Source: an archaeon (lineage in GTDB: Archaea > Nanobdellota > Nanobdellia > Woesearchaeales > GW2011-AR9). From it: a stretch of DNA of 16,424 nucleotides. Shown piece after piece: positions 5,979-12,944 of the stretch. The DNA is taken from NCBI GenBank assembly GCA_023266155.1, contig JAHFRS010000011.1, positions 1 through 16,424 on the forward strand, in the 5' to 3' direction. Below the pieces are notes generated by a model, which worked only from the letters and a program-made list of their open reading frames with translations, ran no database searches and was not told where the DNA came from. Position 1 is the stretch's first letter, and every line of letters starts with the position of its first letter. The translations under genes and the position numbers were made by a program.

Positions 5979-8864
5979 TTAGTGCTGATGATTGTATTCT
6001 CCCGATAAAATTATCTCTTTGGCTTGCTGAGCATTGTGAGCTTGAGGCACCTCTGACTCTTGAGAGTCAACAGCATCTCCGGTTAAGCTTAATGAGAGAT
6101 ATTCATTATTATTCATAACCCCCCGAAACAAACCACGTCCACATGTACAGGCATAGAACTTATTAAAACTTGGCGAGGTGCCTAAGCAGTAGGCATAATT
6201 GTGGACACCGCCAGGAACCATTTCACTGGCTCCTACTTTTTTCCAAGTGGCGCCACCGTCATTTGTTTCAACCACATTTTCTCCATGATGACCAACCACA
6301 AGATGATCTGGATTTTTGGGATCAATAAGAACCATTTCATAATTTGGCAAGTGGCCGAAATTATACAGCCAGCCAAGAAAATCCTCCTCCCTTTCTCCAC
6401 CCTCATACTGCCGAATGCCAGCGGTAAGTTCTTTCCACGTTGCTCCTGCATCCCGGCTCTGGAAAATTCCACCGTACTTGCCGGAGATTTGTTCCTCCGT
6501 AGAAAGTTGCCCAAAAAAGGTATTAGAAGATGCTACCAGCACATTCGGATCTGTAGGGGACATTGCGAGTCTGTAGGTATATTTAAGCTCATCACCGTGA
6601 CCAAGAGAGATAAAGTGGCTTCCACCATCAGCGCTCTTAAAGACTCCTCCTCCCAACGCTGATGCATACACTATGTTTGGATCATTTGAGTTAAATAAAA
6701 TAGAATAGACTGCAAAATTGCCAATTCCTTGCGCTCTGGTCCAGCTATCTCCTCCATCCTTTGATTCCCATAGTCCCTCACCCGGTGGAGTTTCTGCAAC
6801 CTGGCTTGCCACACCCACAAGAACATGGTTAAAGTTATTAGGATCTATTCCAATTGACTTGATAAAGGTCATAGGACTTCCAGGTTTGTTTTTTTCGGTA
6901 AATTGGCCGGAGACAGTACCACTAAAAAAGCGATCGCCACCAAGGTACAGCTTAGAAAAATCATGGAAGTCGGGCTGCAGCGTGAGAACGAACCAATCCG
7001 CGGCCACACGTTTGTATCCTTTGCCGCCATTCTTCGACCAATAAAAACCGAGCCTATCCCAAGTTCCTACATATATCTCATTATCATCTGCGGGGTTAAC
7101 GTGTACTTCCCGCGTCGCAACGGAAATCAGGCCATTATTTAATTCCTCAAAGTTCTTGCCATTATCGGATGAGACATATACACCGTTACCACCTGCACCG
7201 ACATAAATCTTTGAATTTAAACTCACGATTTCTCCCACCCAATCCGGTGGTAACCCTTGTGAAGCTTGGTCCTGAAACGATAGGCCATCAGTTGAAGTCC
7301 AGAATTTTGTATCCATTGTTCCGATGAAGATGGTGTTACCATCCGATGCAAGACCAGTCACTTGGTTAAGCCCGGGTACTTGTTCCCATGATGACCCATC
7401 GCCAGCAAGGCGATACAGATTACCACCCTCGCGAACATTATGTTGTAATAATGCCCCCTGCAAATACAGATTATCTTTAAATATCACCAAGCGGGCAGTA
7501 GTCAACTCTTTAAGACCATCATTCATGAGCTTCCAACTCTTGCCTTGGTCAGAGGAAACGAAAACGCCGTCTTCGCGCGTCGAAAGATACATCTTAGAGT
7601 GATAAAAAAGGAGATGATTAAAATCATGGTGCGTATCAAAAGTGTAGTGTTTTTCCCAGGTTTCCCCGCCATCTTTTGAAACGAGCAGTATACTTGTGTC
7701 ATCATGAGTATTTCCTGGAACGTAAAGTATCCTGGAGTTGGCAGGATCAAGCGCGAGGGTAAGAGGACTAAAATTAGGTGAATCAATAAATTTTAACATT
7801 TTATCACATAAAGGATTCCAGCTGGCTCCGTTATTGATTGTTTTTGCTCCGCAGGCAATTCTTTCCGGAACGTATGCAATGTTTGGGTCGTTTGGATCAA
7901 CCACAATATCAAAGGCACGGACTTCAGGAATTCCGTGTCCCACAGCAATTTGTTTCCAAGAATCATCTTTCTGTAGTTCGTAGATTCCGCCAGAATACAG
8001 AGAGGCCCATACTGTTGCTTGATGAGGTATCATGCGAATAACCGTCCCCCCTAAAGGACCTGCAGTTTGTGTCCAGCCAGGCGTATCTTGATCTGGTGGA
8101 AGATTAAATTCTGGATCTACAGGAAAGCTCAGGTCTTCCTCTATTGTTGATATTTGTTCTTTTTTTTGATCTGAGGGTGTATTTTCAAGAGAGGGTTGCT
8201 CCGTTTGTGGTGTTGGTAGTTCCTCCAAACAACTGCTGACTTTAACATCATCAATATACACCACAGCATCATCTAACGTCTCAAAAGCAATAGCTCCTTG
8301 TAGTGGTGGCTCTGTATCTGTGTAATCCACTTTTAGATTTCCATCAATAAAAACGTTGATATTATTTTTATTTAAACCAATGGCTACCTCGTGCCATGTA
8401 TCTAAGGCGATGCCTTCCGGCAAGCTGAGCAAAGTTGCACTGTCCCGTCCCTGATTAAAATTCTTATGAAGATATAATCCATCCTCAGTGATGCCCAAAA
8501 AATAGCGGTCTTCTCCATGTTGCCTGAAGTTTAGATGAATCCCAATCTTAGAAATTTTAATCTTCACCTTGAAAAGATAATCCTGCCAATGCTCTTCATC
8601 CAGATGAGCCCAATTATGATTTATGCCTTTCAAAATATTATTCCCATTTTCGCTGATAATACTCCATTCTTGACCAAAAACTAATGAATTTCCGTTGGCA
8701 TCAGAAAACAGCCACTGATGAGCATCGTTGAAATCGTCTTCAAACAGAGTGCATTGTTTTACATTTAAAGTCATTTTTTCATCTGGTTGTCCTGTTGGTT
8801 TGGCACACCCAATAATCACAACAAGAAATATTAAAGTACATAACAACATTAATTTGTTCTTCAT
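5979..8864 (-). CDS. Secreted lipoprotein: LamG-like domain plus Asp-box beta-propeller
   Basis: The 961-residue surface protein starts with a hydrophobic signal and lipobox (VIIGC, Cys20), predicting lipid anchoring outside the membrane. Residues ~40-212 resemble a concanavalin-A-like/LamG jelly roll (DDFNDAHQW...VYIDDVKVSSC). A Pro/Gln/Glu-rich linker (~213-262) follows. The rest is a repeat-rich beta-propeller of the BNR/sortilin type, with at least nine Asp-box-like turns: SKDGGETW (396), SSDQGKSW (437), STDGLSF (524), SSDNGKNF (565), SKNGGKGY (610), SKDGGDSW (701), SADGGSHF (744), SRDAGATW (803), TNDGGATW (867). Asp boxes are structural and do not prove glycosidase activity; I see no defined catalytic set. 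Probable role: binding or processing glycans or proteins at the cell surface. AGAGGA upstream of the ATG supports the start. It follows argS on the same strand but has its own promoter. Confidence 0.85.
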   Translation of the reverse strand: MKNKLMLLCTLIFLVVIIGCAKPTGQPDEKMTLNVKQCTLFEDDFNDAHQWLFSDANGNSLVFGQEWSIISENGNNILKGINHNWAHLDEEHWQDYLFKVKIKISKIGIHLNFRQHGEDRYFLGITEDGLYLHKNFNQGRDSATLLSLPEGIALDTWHEVAIGLNKNNINVFIDGNLKVDYTDTEPPLQGAIAFETLDDAVVYIDDVKVSSCLEELPTPQTEQPSLENTPSDQKKEQISTIEEDLSFPVDPEFNLPPDQDTPGWTQTAGPLGGTVIRMIPHQATVWASLYSGGIYELQKDDSWKQIAVGHGIPEVRAFDIVVDPNDPNIAYVPERIACGAKTINNGASWNPLCDKMLKFIDSPNFSPLTLALDPANSRILYVPGNTHDDTSILLVSKDGGETWEKHYTFDTHHDFNHLLFYHSKMYLSTREDGVFVSSDQGKSWKLMNDGLKELTTARLVIFKDNLYLQGALLQHNVREGGNLYRLAGDGSSWEQVPGLNQVTGLASDGNTIFIGTMDTKFWTSTDGLSFQDQASQGLPPDWVGEIVSLNSKIYVGAGGNGVYVSSDNGKNFEELNNGLISVATREVHVNPADDNEIYVGTWDRLGFYWSKNGGKGYKRVAADWFVLTLQPDFHDFSKLYLGGDRFFSGTVSGQFTEKNKPGSPMTFIKSIGIDPNNFNHVLVGVASQVAETPPGEGLWESKDGGDSWTRAQGIGNFAVYSILFNSNDPNIVYASALGGGVFKSADGGSHFISLGHGDELKYTYRLAMSPTDPNVLVASSNTFFGQLSTEEQISGKYGGIFQSRDAGATWKELTAGIRQYEGGEREEDFLGWLYNFGHLPNYEMVLIDPKNPDHLVVGHHGENVVETNDGGATWKKVGASEMVPGGVHNYAYCLGTSPSFNKFYACTCGRGLFRGVMNNNEYLSLSLTGDAVDSQESEVPQAHNAQQAKEIILSGEYNHQH

Positions 8865-8884
8865 TTTTATTCCTCTTTTCAGAG

Positions 8885-8935
8885 AGAAATGCGTTCATAA
8901 TATCACCTAAACAACGCATTTCTTTATATTTATGC
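8885..8935 (-). promoter_or_regulatory. Promoter with 11-bp inverted repeat before the lipoprotein gene
   Basis: A TATA-like ATAAATATAAAG on the minus strand (about 8922-8933) predicts a start near 8903. A perfect inverted repeat, AGAAATGCGTT (8885-8895) and AACGCATTTCT (8913-8923), with 17 bases between arms, straddles that start. One arm lies just behind the TATA box and the other in the leader. This suits an operator for a dimeric repressor. No U-tract follows on the minus strand, so an argS terminator is less likely. The 99 bp between the two genes hold nothing else. Confidence 0.5.
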
Positions 8936-8963
8936 GAGTGAGTATACATCAATAAAACGTTCC

Positions 8964-10646
8964 CTACATTTCCTGCAGCGCTTCAATTCCCAGCAACCCT
9001 AACCCGTTCTCTAACACCTGCCGGACACTGTCCACCAGCAATAGGCGAGCTTTCATCAATTCTTGATCTTCAGAGATGACTGGATGCGCATGATAAAATT
9101 CATTGAATTGCTGGGCTAAATCTAACAGGTAACGGCAGACGAGATGAGGTTTGTAATGCTGCGCGGCGTGGGCAACTTTATCAGGGAACTGGCTTAAGAA
9201 GATTAAGAGATTTTTTTCCTGGGCCTGCTGTAACAAAGCGAAATTTACTTTTCCTTTCATCACTCCTGCTTTACGTAAAATACTGCCGGCGCGAGCATGA
9301 GCATACTGAACATAAGGGCCAGTTTCCCCTTCAAAACTGATGGATTCTTCTGGATCAAATATCAAGTCACGAACGGCATCCGTTTTCAGCATGAAAAATT
9401 TCAGGGCAGCTAACGAAATAGCTTCCGCCCGCCGCTTGATTTCCTTGACGGAAAGATTTTCATAGCGCTTCTTGACTTCCTGTTCCGCCAGCGCCGATAA
9501 TTCATCCATGATAACATCAGCATCAATCACTGTTCCTTCCCGCGATTTCATCCTTCCGGAAGGCAGGTTAACAAGGCCATAACTCAGATGATGAAGATTC
9601 CGAGCATAGGGCCGTTCCAGCAATTCCAGGATTTTAAACAACTGCTGAAAATGAAGGTTCTGTTCTGAGGCAACGATGTAAATCAATTGATTAAATTTAA
9701 AATCCTGATACCGCAGCTGGGCTAAATACAGGTCTTGAGTGATATACACGCTGGTTCCATCCCCGCGAAGAATGACCTTGTTGGACAAATTATACGATTC
9801 CAGTTTTGCAACAATCGCTTTGGTATCATCTTTCACACAAATTCCTTTCTGCAGGCCTTCAAACGCAACTTCTTTGCCTTGTTCATAATACTGTGATTCA
9901 AAATATTCTTTTTCAAATACAATGCCAAACCGCTTATACGTCTCGGCAAAACCTTTGAGCACCCAGCCATTCATTTTCTTCCACAGCGCGCGAACCGAGG
10001 GATCGTTCTGCTCCCAACGGAACAGTAATTCCTGAGCTTCGTTTTTCAAGTCCGGATTGTCTTTCAGCTTCTGGGCAAATAAGACATAATAGTCACCCAC
10101 AAAATGATCGCCTTTTTTATTCAGCGCTTTGTTTCCTCCCCATTTCTGATATGCCAGCATTGATTGACAGATATGAATACCCCTATCATTGATGATATTG
10201 ACGGGATGAACTTGATGGCCTTGAAACTGCAGCAGCCGCTGCATCGCATTTCCCAGCGACATATTTCGCAGATGGCCCAGATGAAGAGGCTTATTGGTAT
10301 TAGGCCCGCAATATTCAATGACAATTCTTTTCTTTTCCTTTCCTAAACCATATTTTTTTCTCTGCTTGTTGATGCTGGTGAGGATTTCTCGGGCCACGGC
10401 TTTCGTATCCAGGAAAAAATTGAGATAGGGGCCAACAACTTTTATGCTGGTTAAGAATAAGGGCAATTTTAATCGTGCTTTGATTTTTTCCGCTTCTTCG
10501 TGGGGATTTTTTCCTATTTTAAAGCAGGGGAAGGCATAATCGCCTAAAGCTGGATTGGGAGGCACAACGAGCAGCATTCCGACTTCTTCACTGCTAAGTT
10601 TGGTTTCTTTCACTAACAGATTGATTATTTCTTGCCGGAAGTCCAT
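8964..10646 (-). CDS. argS: Arginyl-tRNA synthetase
   Basis: This class I synthetase joins arginine to tRNA-Arg. The 560-residue protein has every expected part: an N-terminal additional domain (1-~100), the HIGH motif as HLGH (122-125) in GPNTNKPLHLGHLRN, the Rossmann core, the KMSKS equivalent as MKSRE (366-370) in LPSGRMKSREGT, and the C-terminal anticodon-binding DALR domain beginning at GPYVQYAHARAGSILRKAG (443-461). Length matches the family. The ATG at 10646 lies 26 bp from a clear TATA box and no SD is present, so the mRNA is probably leaderless. The preceding gene ends 37 bp upstream, so argS has its own promoter inside a same-strand gene row. Confidence 0.96.
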   Translation of the reverse strand: MDFRQEIINLLVKETKLSSEEVGMLLVVPPNPALGDYAFPCFKIGKNPHEEAEKIKARLKLPLFLTSIKVVGPYLNFFLDTKAVAREILTSINKQRKKYGLGKEKKRIVIEYCGPNTNKPLHLGHLRNMSLGNAMQRLLQFQGHQVHPVNIINDRGIHICQSMLAYQKWGGNKALNKKGDHFVGDYYVLFAQKLKDNPDLKNEAQELLFRWEQNDPSVRALWKKMNGWVLKGFAETYKRFGIVFEKEYFESQYYEQGKEVAFEGLQKGICVKDDTKAIVAKLESYNLSNKVILRGDGTSVYITQDLYLAQLRYQDFKFNQLIYIVASEQNLHFQQLFKILELLERPYARNLHHLSYGLVNLPSGRMKSREGTVIDADVIMDELSALAEQEVKKRYENLSVKEIKRRAEAISLAALKFFMLKTDAVRDLIFDPEESISFEGETGPYVQYAHARAGSILRKAGVMKGKVNFALLQQAQEKNLLIFLSQFPDKVAHAAQHYKPHLVCRYLLDLAQQFNEFYHAHPVISEDQELMKARLLLVDSVRQVLENGLGLLGIEALQEM

Positions 10647-10668
10647 AAGCTAAAGGAAAGAAAGGGGA

Positions 10669-10676
10669 TTTATATA
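10669..10676 (-). promoter_or_regulatory. argS TATA box
   Basis: TATATAAA on the minus strand is centred 26-27 bp from the argS ATG, squeezed between the stop of the B3/B4 gene (10684) and argS. The spacing puts the start site at the ATG, implying leaderless translation. Confidence 0.65.
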
Positions 10677-10683
10677 GGTTATC

Positions 10684-11370
10684 TCAGATTTCTGCTGTCT
10701 TCCTCTTCTTATCCAATCCCACTACGGTCACTGTTCCTCCACAGAAAGTCTGAATCAGTCTGGCAGCTTCCACGGTAATTTCATTGATTCTCGTATTGGT
10801 GATCGGCGGCAAGGCTTCCAGATGAATAAGGGCAGATGTCGAACTGAATCTGAGTGCAGTTTTGGGATTTTTCCAGAAATCTAATTTTGTCCCTAAGATA
10901 GACTGTTTGTCATGATAATAAACCATCCCTGGAGATAATTTCTTTCCCTGTACTCGCTTCGTTCCTTTCGATAAAGTAAACGTGATGCTCCCGTTGATCT
11001 TGTCAGCATCATCTGCTCCTATCGGCACTAAATATTTCAGTGACAAGTAGCGAAGAATATTTGTCAGTGTATCCTGAGAAGTTATTGATTTTCTCATCAC
11101 GACTCGCCGCAACAGAATTTCCAGCGAAGTCTGATAATGCCGGGCTTCCTTCCCGAATTCCTGTCGTATTGCTTCCCAGGGAGCAATTAAATGATGGCTT
11201 TTCACCGTGTCTTTATTGAAAGTCAATTGCACCAGCCGGACGGCCTCCTGAAGAAGCCGCTGGGATTGTTTCAGCTTAGACTTATTATCCAATCCCGTTG
11301 CTGTAATGACCGCCAGCCGGAATTGCGGATGAAACGTGTGGAAAACCTGCGGACTAATTTGTATTTTCAT
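10684..11370 (-). CDS. Free-standing B3/B4 domain protein (putative aminoacyl-tRNA editing)
   Basis: The 228 residues correspond to the B3/B4 domain that, in bacterial-type phenylalanyl-tRNA synthetase beta chains, hydrolyses mischarged tRNA. Recognisable stretches: FRLAVITATGLDN (17-29), WEAIRQEFG (65-73), HYQTSLEILLRRV (78-90), LRYLSLKYLVPIGADDADKI (106-125) and the C-terminal ITVEAARLIQTFCGGTVTVV (198-217). Stand-alone copies occur in bacteria and archaea and are thought to act in trans on mischarged or non-standard aminoacyl-tRNAs. The substrate of this one cannot be read from sequence. It sits directly upstream of argS, and its ATG overlaps the stop of the small membrane protein gene as ATGA, so those two are translated as a coupled pair. 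Confidence 0.82.
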   Translation of the reverse strand: MKIQISPQVFHTFHPQFRLAVITATGLDNKSKLKQSQRLLQEAVRLVQLTFNKDTVKSHHLIAPWEAIRQEFGKEARHYQTSLEILLRRVVMRKSITSQDTLTNILRYLSLKYLVPIGADDADKINGSITFTLSKGTKRVQGKKLSPGMVYYHDKQSILGTKLDFWKNPKTALRFSSTSALIHLEALPPITNTRINEITVEAARLIQTFCGGTVTVVGLDKKRKTAEI

Positions 11371-11774
11371 GGTCGTTTTGGTTTTGCGAGGGGATGCTTT
11401 CGTTGAGCATGAGTCGGAAATATTTTGTCAATGATAGCTTTATGGAAAAAACTTTTTCGTTCCTGTGAAGAGGGAATCCCCTGGTGCTTGTTAAGCTGGT
11501 CAAAGTCATAGCGGATGTGCTCTAAGAGAATTTGGTTTCTCCGCTCATAATAGACACGAAAAGCCAAGAGGATAATGTAAATGCCAAAAATGCCTCCGAC
11601 TAAAAGACTAGCTTTCACAATCAGTGGTCGTATCAATTCATACAGCGGTTGAATGGTGCCTAAATCCACTTTTGGCGCGAGCTGCTGCGGTTCAAGTTGA
11701 GCCAAAGTAGAAAAACTAAGCAACGGAAACATCCACTTACCGAAAGTAATGATACGCCGTAGTATTGCCACCAT
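11367..11774 (-). CDS. Small membrane protein of unknown function
   Basis: The 135-residue protein has a short basic N-terminus and a hydrophobic signal-like segment (about 9-25), an external stretch, one strong membrane helix (about 51-73, LIVKASLLVGGIFGIYIILL), then a basic cytoplasmic tail that ends Lys/Pro/Arg-rich. I do not recognise a family. The start is supported by a good SD (GAGGT, seven bases upstream) and a TATA box. The ATGA overlap with the B3/B4 gene implies joint expression, but a functional link is only inference. Confidence 0.72.
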   Translation of the reverse strand: MVAILRRIITFGKWMFPLLSFSTLAQLEPQQLAPKVDLGTIQPLYELIRPLIVKASLLVGGIFGIYIILLAFRVYYERRNQILLEHIRYDFDQLNKHQGIPSSQERKSFFHKAIIDKIFPTHAQRKHPLAKPKRP

Positions 11775-11781
11775 GATCTGA

Positions 11782-11821
11782 ACCTCTTTTCTATGAAAAT
11801 AACCTTCTTGCCCTATTTATA
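11782..11821 (-). promoter_or_regulatory. Promoter and SD of the membrane protein - B3/B4 operon
   Basis: TATAAAT (minus strand, 11815-11821), flanked by an A-rich upstream side, predicts a start near 11792 and a leader of about 18 bases containing GAGGT (11782-11786). It is back to back with the tRNA promoter. Confidence 0.6.
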
Positions 11822-11835
11822 TGTTTCGACGCAAA

Positions 11836-11844
11836 TTTTATAAA
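11836..11844 (+). promoter_or_regulatory. TATA box of the tRNA-Gln gene
   Basis: TTTTATAAA is centred about 30 bp before the first base of the tRNA, the usual distance for an archaeal tRNA promoter. Confidence 0.65.
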
Positions 11845-11890
11845 CCGGTGAGAAAGAGAATGAATGTAATAGCCCCGTGGTGTAGTGGAC

Positions 11891-11905
11891 ACGACGATGC
11901 CACAG
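11891..11905 (+). other. tRNA intron 1 (D loop, 15 nt)
   Basis: GTGG (11885-11888) pairs with CCAC (11900-11903) as a perfect 4-bp central helix. It is followed by 3-nt bulges ACA and AGT, cut after the second base in each. A tiny inner hairpin (CG/TG, loop ACGA) closes it. Outer helix pairing is weak, so this is a relaxed bulge-helix-bulge. Splicing leaves a normal nine-base D loop. Confidence 0.72.
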
Positions 11906-11923
11906 TATCATAGGACCCTTTGG

Positions 11924-11940
11924 CCTCTCTTGAGGATGAA
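11924..11940 (+). other. tRNA intron 2 (anticodon loop 37/38, 17 nt)
   Basis: This intron is at the canonical archaeal position. The bulges are GG^C (11922-11924) and AA^A (11939-11941). The central helix is CTTT with GATG (one T-T mismatch). The inner helix is CTC (11925-11927) with GAG (11932-11934), loop TCTT. The anticodon stem is the outer helix. Confidence 0.85.
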
Positions 11941-11961
11941 AGGTCTTGACCTCGGTTCGAA

Positions 11962-12005
11962 TATTGATGCCCGAAGTGAGAATGCTTCGAACGTCAGTGA
12001 GAATG
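11962..12005 (+). other. tRNA intron 3 (T loop 59/60, 44 nt)
   Basis: The intron folds on itself: 11962-11969 pairs with 11992-11999 (8 bp with G-U pairs), and CGAAG (11972-11976) pairs with CTTCG (11985-11989). Exon TTC (11956-11958) can pair with GAA (12001-12003), leaving bulges that hold both cut sites, a relaxed bulge-helix-bulge. A cut one base later at each end gives the same mature tRNA. Confidence 0.78.
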
Positions 12006-12019
12006 TCCGAGCGGGGCTA

Positions 12020-12027
12020 TTTTTTTT
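12020..12027 (+). terminator. Oligo-T terminator of tRNA-Gln
   Basis: Eight T residues start directly after the discriminator base, typical of archaeal tRNA termination. The 51 bp from here to the stop of the convergent gene (12079) hold nothing recognisable. Confidence 0.7.
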
Positions 12028-12078
12028 ATTTCTTCAAGAAAAGATATGCCCACCATCATCCACTCATTCTTCCCACTC

Positions 12079-12408
12079 TCACTTTTTCCTCGCCTTCGCT
12101 TCACAGTAATTCGCCAGCGTCTCATAGGTCGGCCAGGTTAATATCTCAGGAACGATTATCCACGGTTTCAGGTAATACACCATTCTGCGGCGATACTGCT
12201 GCGATGAATGGTGACCACCAAAGCTAAGTTTAGAATCAAGTGAAGGGCAGACTGGACGCTGGCGCGTAGACCGAGACAATGTCTCCTGCTGCAATAATTC
12301 AACTAAGCCGGCAACAGTGCTTAAGTCGGCTGCTCCCGCCCGAGAGATGGAACCATGGGAATATAAAGAGGTGAGGATAAACTCAATTTTATCTTTGGAT
12401 TTCATCAT
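12079..12408 (-). CDS. Small hypothetical protein
   Basis: This is a 109-residue open frame on the minus strand, convergent with the tRNA. The N-terminal half (KDKIEFILTSLYSHGSISRA ... AGLVELLQQE) looks helical and could be a helix-turn-helix. The middle is Ser/Arg-rich and the C-terminus ends in a basic KARKK. I do not recognise a family. It is supported by a TATA box at the right distance and by no competing gene. A tandem ATGATG leaves two possible starts (12408 or 12405). It could still be a chance frame. Confidence 0.5.
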   Translation of the reverse strand: MMKSKDKIEFILTSLYSHGSISRAGAADLSTVAGLVELLQQETLSRSTRQRPVCPSLDSKLSFGGHHSSQQYRRRMVYYLKPWIIVPEILTWPTYETLANYCEAKARKK

Positions 12409-12439
12409 AGAGCTTAGAATGAAGTGAACTGCTTCTCAG

Positions 12440-12446
12440 TTATAAA
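12440..12446 (-). promoter_or_regulatory. TATA box of the 12079-12408 gene
   Basis: TTTATAA on the minus strand predicts a start near 12417, giving a leader of about nine bases without an SD. Confidence 0.4.
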
Positions 12447-12496
12447 ATGACCTTCCCAACAAGACATATACCCACTATATACTTTATTGATAATAC

Positions 12497-12542
12497 ATAT
12501 ATATCAGTTCGACTTTCCAGATAGGAAGAAGAGAGGGGGAGG
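12497..12542 (+). promoter_or_regulatory. Promoter and SD of the CxxC protein gene
   Basis: CATATATATC (12497-12506) can act as TATA with a start near 12527. GGAGG at 12538-12542 lies nine bases before the ATG. Further AT-rich candidates lie upstream. The SD is convincing; the TATA choice is less so. Confidence 0.45.
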
Positions 12543-12551
12543 AAGGAAATT

Positions 12552-12875
12552 ATGTTACGAGCATCAGTAGCACCATTAAATCTATGTGCGGAATGTGATG
12601 AAATCATCACCAATCCTATCTGTACGGAATGTTTAGCTGACCGCATGCGGCTGGTGGTGGGAGAAAATAATCCTGCGCTCGCACAGCAGATTCAAGGTTT
12701 TCCGCTGGATGGTGGCATTAATTGTCTTCGTTGCGGCAAGAGTATGGCCATCTGCGCGCATTGTTTCAGCAAGGATATCTATGAATTTCTGCGAGAGGAG
12801 AATTCTCCCATCGCCCCAGAATTTGCCAGTCGGTTTGACTTTGATATCCGGAGGGAATTGGTTGATTTTGCTTGA
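12552..12875 (+). CDS. Small four-CxxC zinc-binding protein
   Basis: The 107 residues contain four CxxC knuckles: Cys12/15, Cys24/27, Cys58/61 and Cys68/71. Each pair of pairs (CAEC...CTEC and CLRC...CAHC) can hold one zinc ion, as in rubredoxin-like or treble-clef modules. There is no membrane segment; the C-terminal third is acidic and helical. The strong SD makes this a real gene. Function unknown: such proteins often bind nucleic acid or act as adaptors. The next gene starts 69 bp downstream on the same strand, so the two may be co-expressed. Confidence 0.75.
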   Translation: MLRASVAPLNLCAECDEIITNPICTECLADRMRLVVGENNPALAQQIQGFPLDGGINCLRCGKSMAICAHCFSKDIYEFLREENSPIAPEFASRFDFDIRRELVDFA

Positions 12876-12944
12876 AAAGATTCTTCACCGCAAATTTCTT
12901 ATAGAAACAAAAATTTTATTAATGTCATAACTTCTCTCCATTAA

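Larger units (their letters stand above)
11871..12019 (+). tRNA. tRNA-Gln (anticodon UUG) with three introns
   Basis: The ends AGCCCCG (11871-11877) and CGGGGCT (12012-12018) form a perfect 7-bp acceptor stem; A12019 is the discriminator and CCA is not encoded. D stem GTGT (11880-11883) pairs with TCAT (11908-11911) in the usual archaeal tRNA-Gln way. Anticodon stem GGACC (11913-11917) pairs with GGTCT (11942-11946), with loop CTTTGGA after splicing and anticodon TTG at 11920-11922. T stem CTCGG (11951-11955) pairs with CCGAG (12007-12011), with loop TTCGAAT after splicing. Exons are 11871-11890, 11906-11923, 11941-11961 and 12006-12019. Removing 15, 17 and 44 nt leaves exactly 73 nt with all invariant bases (T8, A14, G18, G19, A21, T33, TTC at 54-56, A58). 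The closure of all four arms makes the assignment strong; exact D- and T-loop cut points could shift by a base. Confidence 0.9.

Noticed and set aside
8885..8923. Inverted repeat as intrinsic terminator of argS
   Set aside because: No U-tract follows on the minus strand and the repeat overlaps the predicted promoter; an operator fits better.
11962..12005. Second tRNA-like element or ordinary hairpin gene in the T-arm insert
   Set aside because: No acceptor or anticodon structure of its own; removing it restores a perfect T arm, so it is an intron.
11885..12227. Plus-strand open frames of 74 and 93 codons
   Set aside because: They run through the tRNA exons, its introns and the oligo-T; the tRNA structure explains the sequence and neither frame has an SD or promoter.
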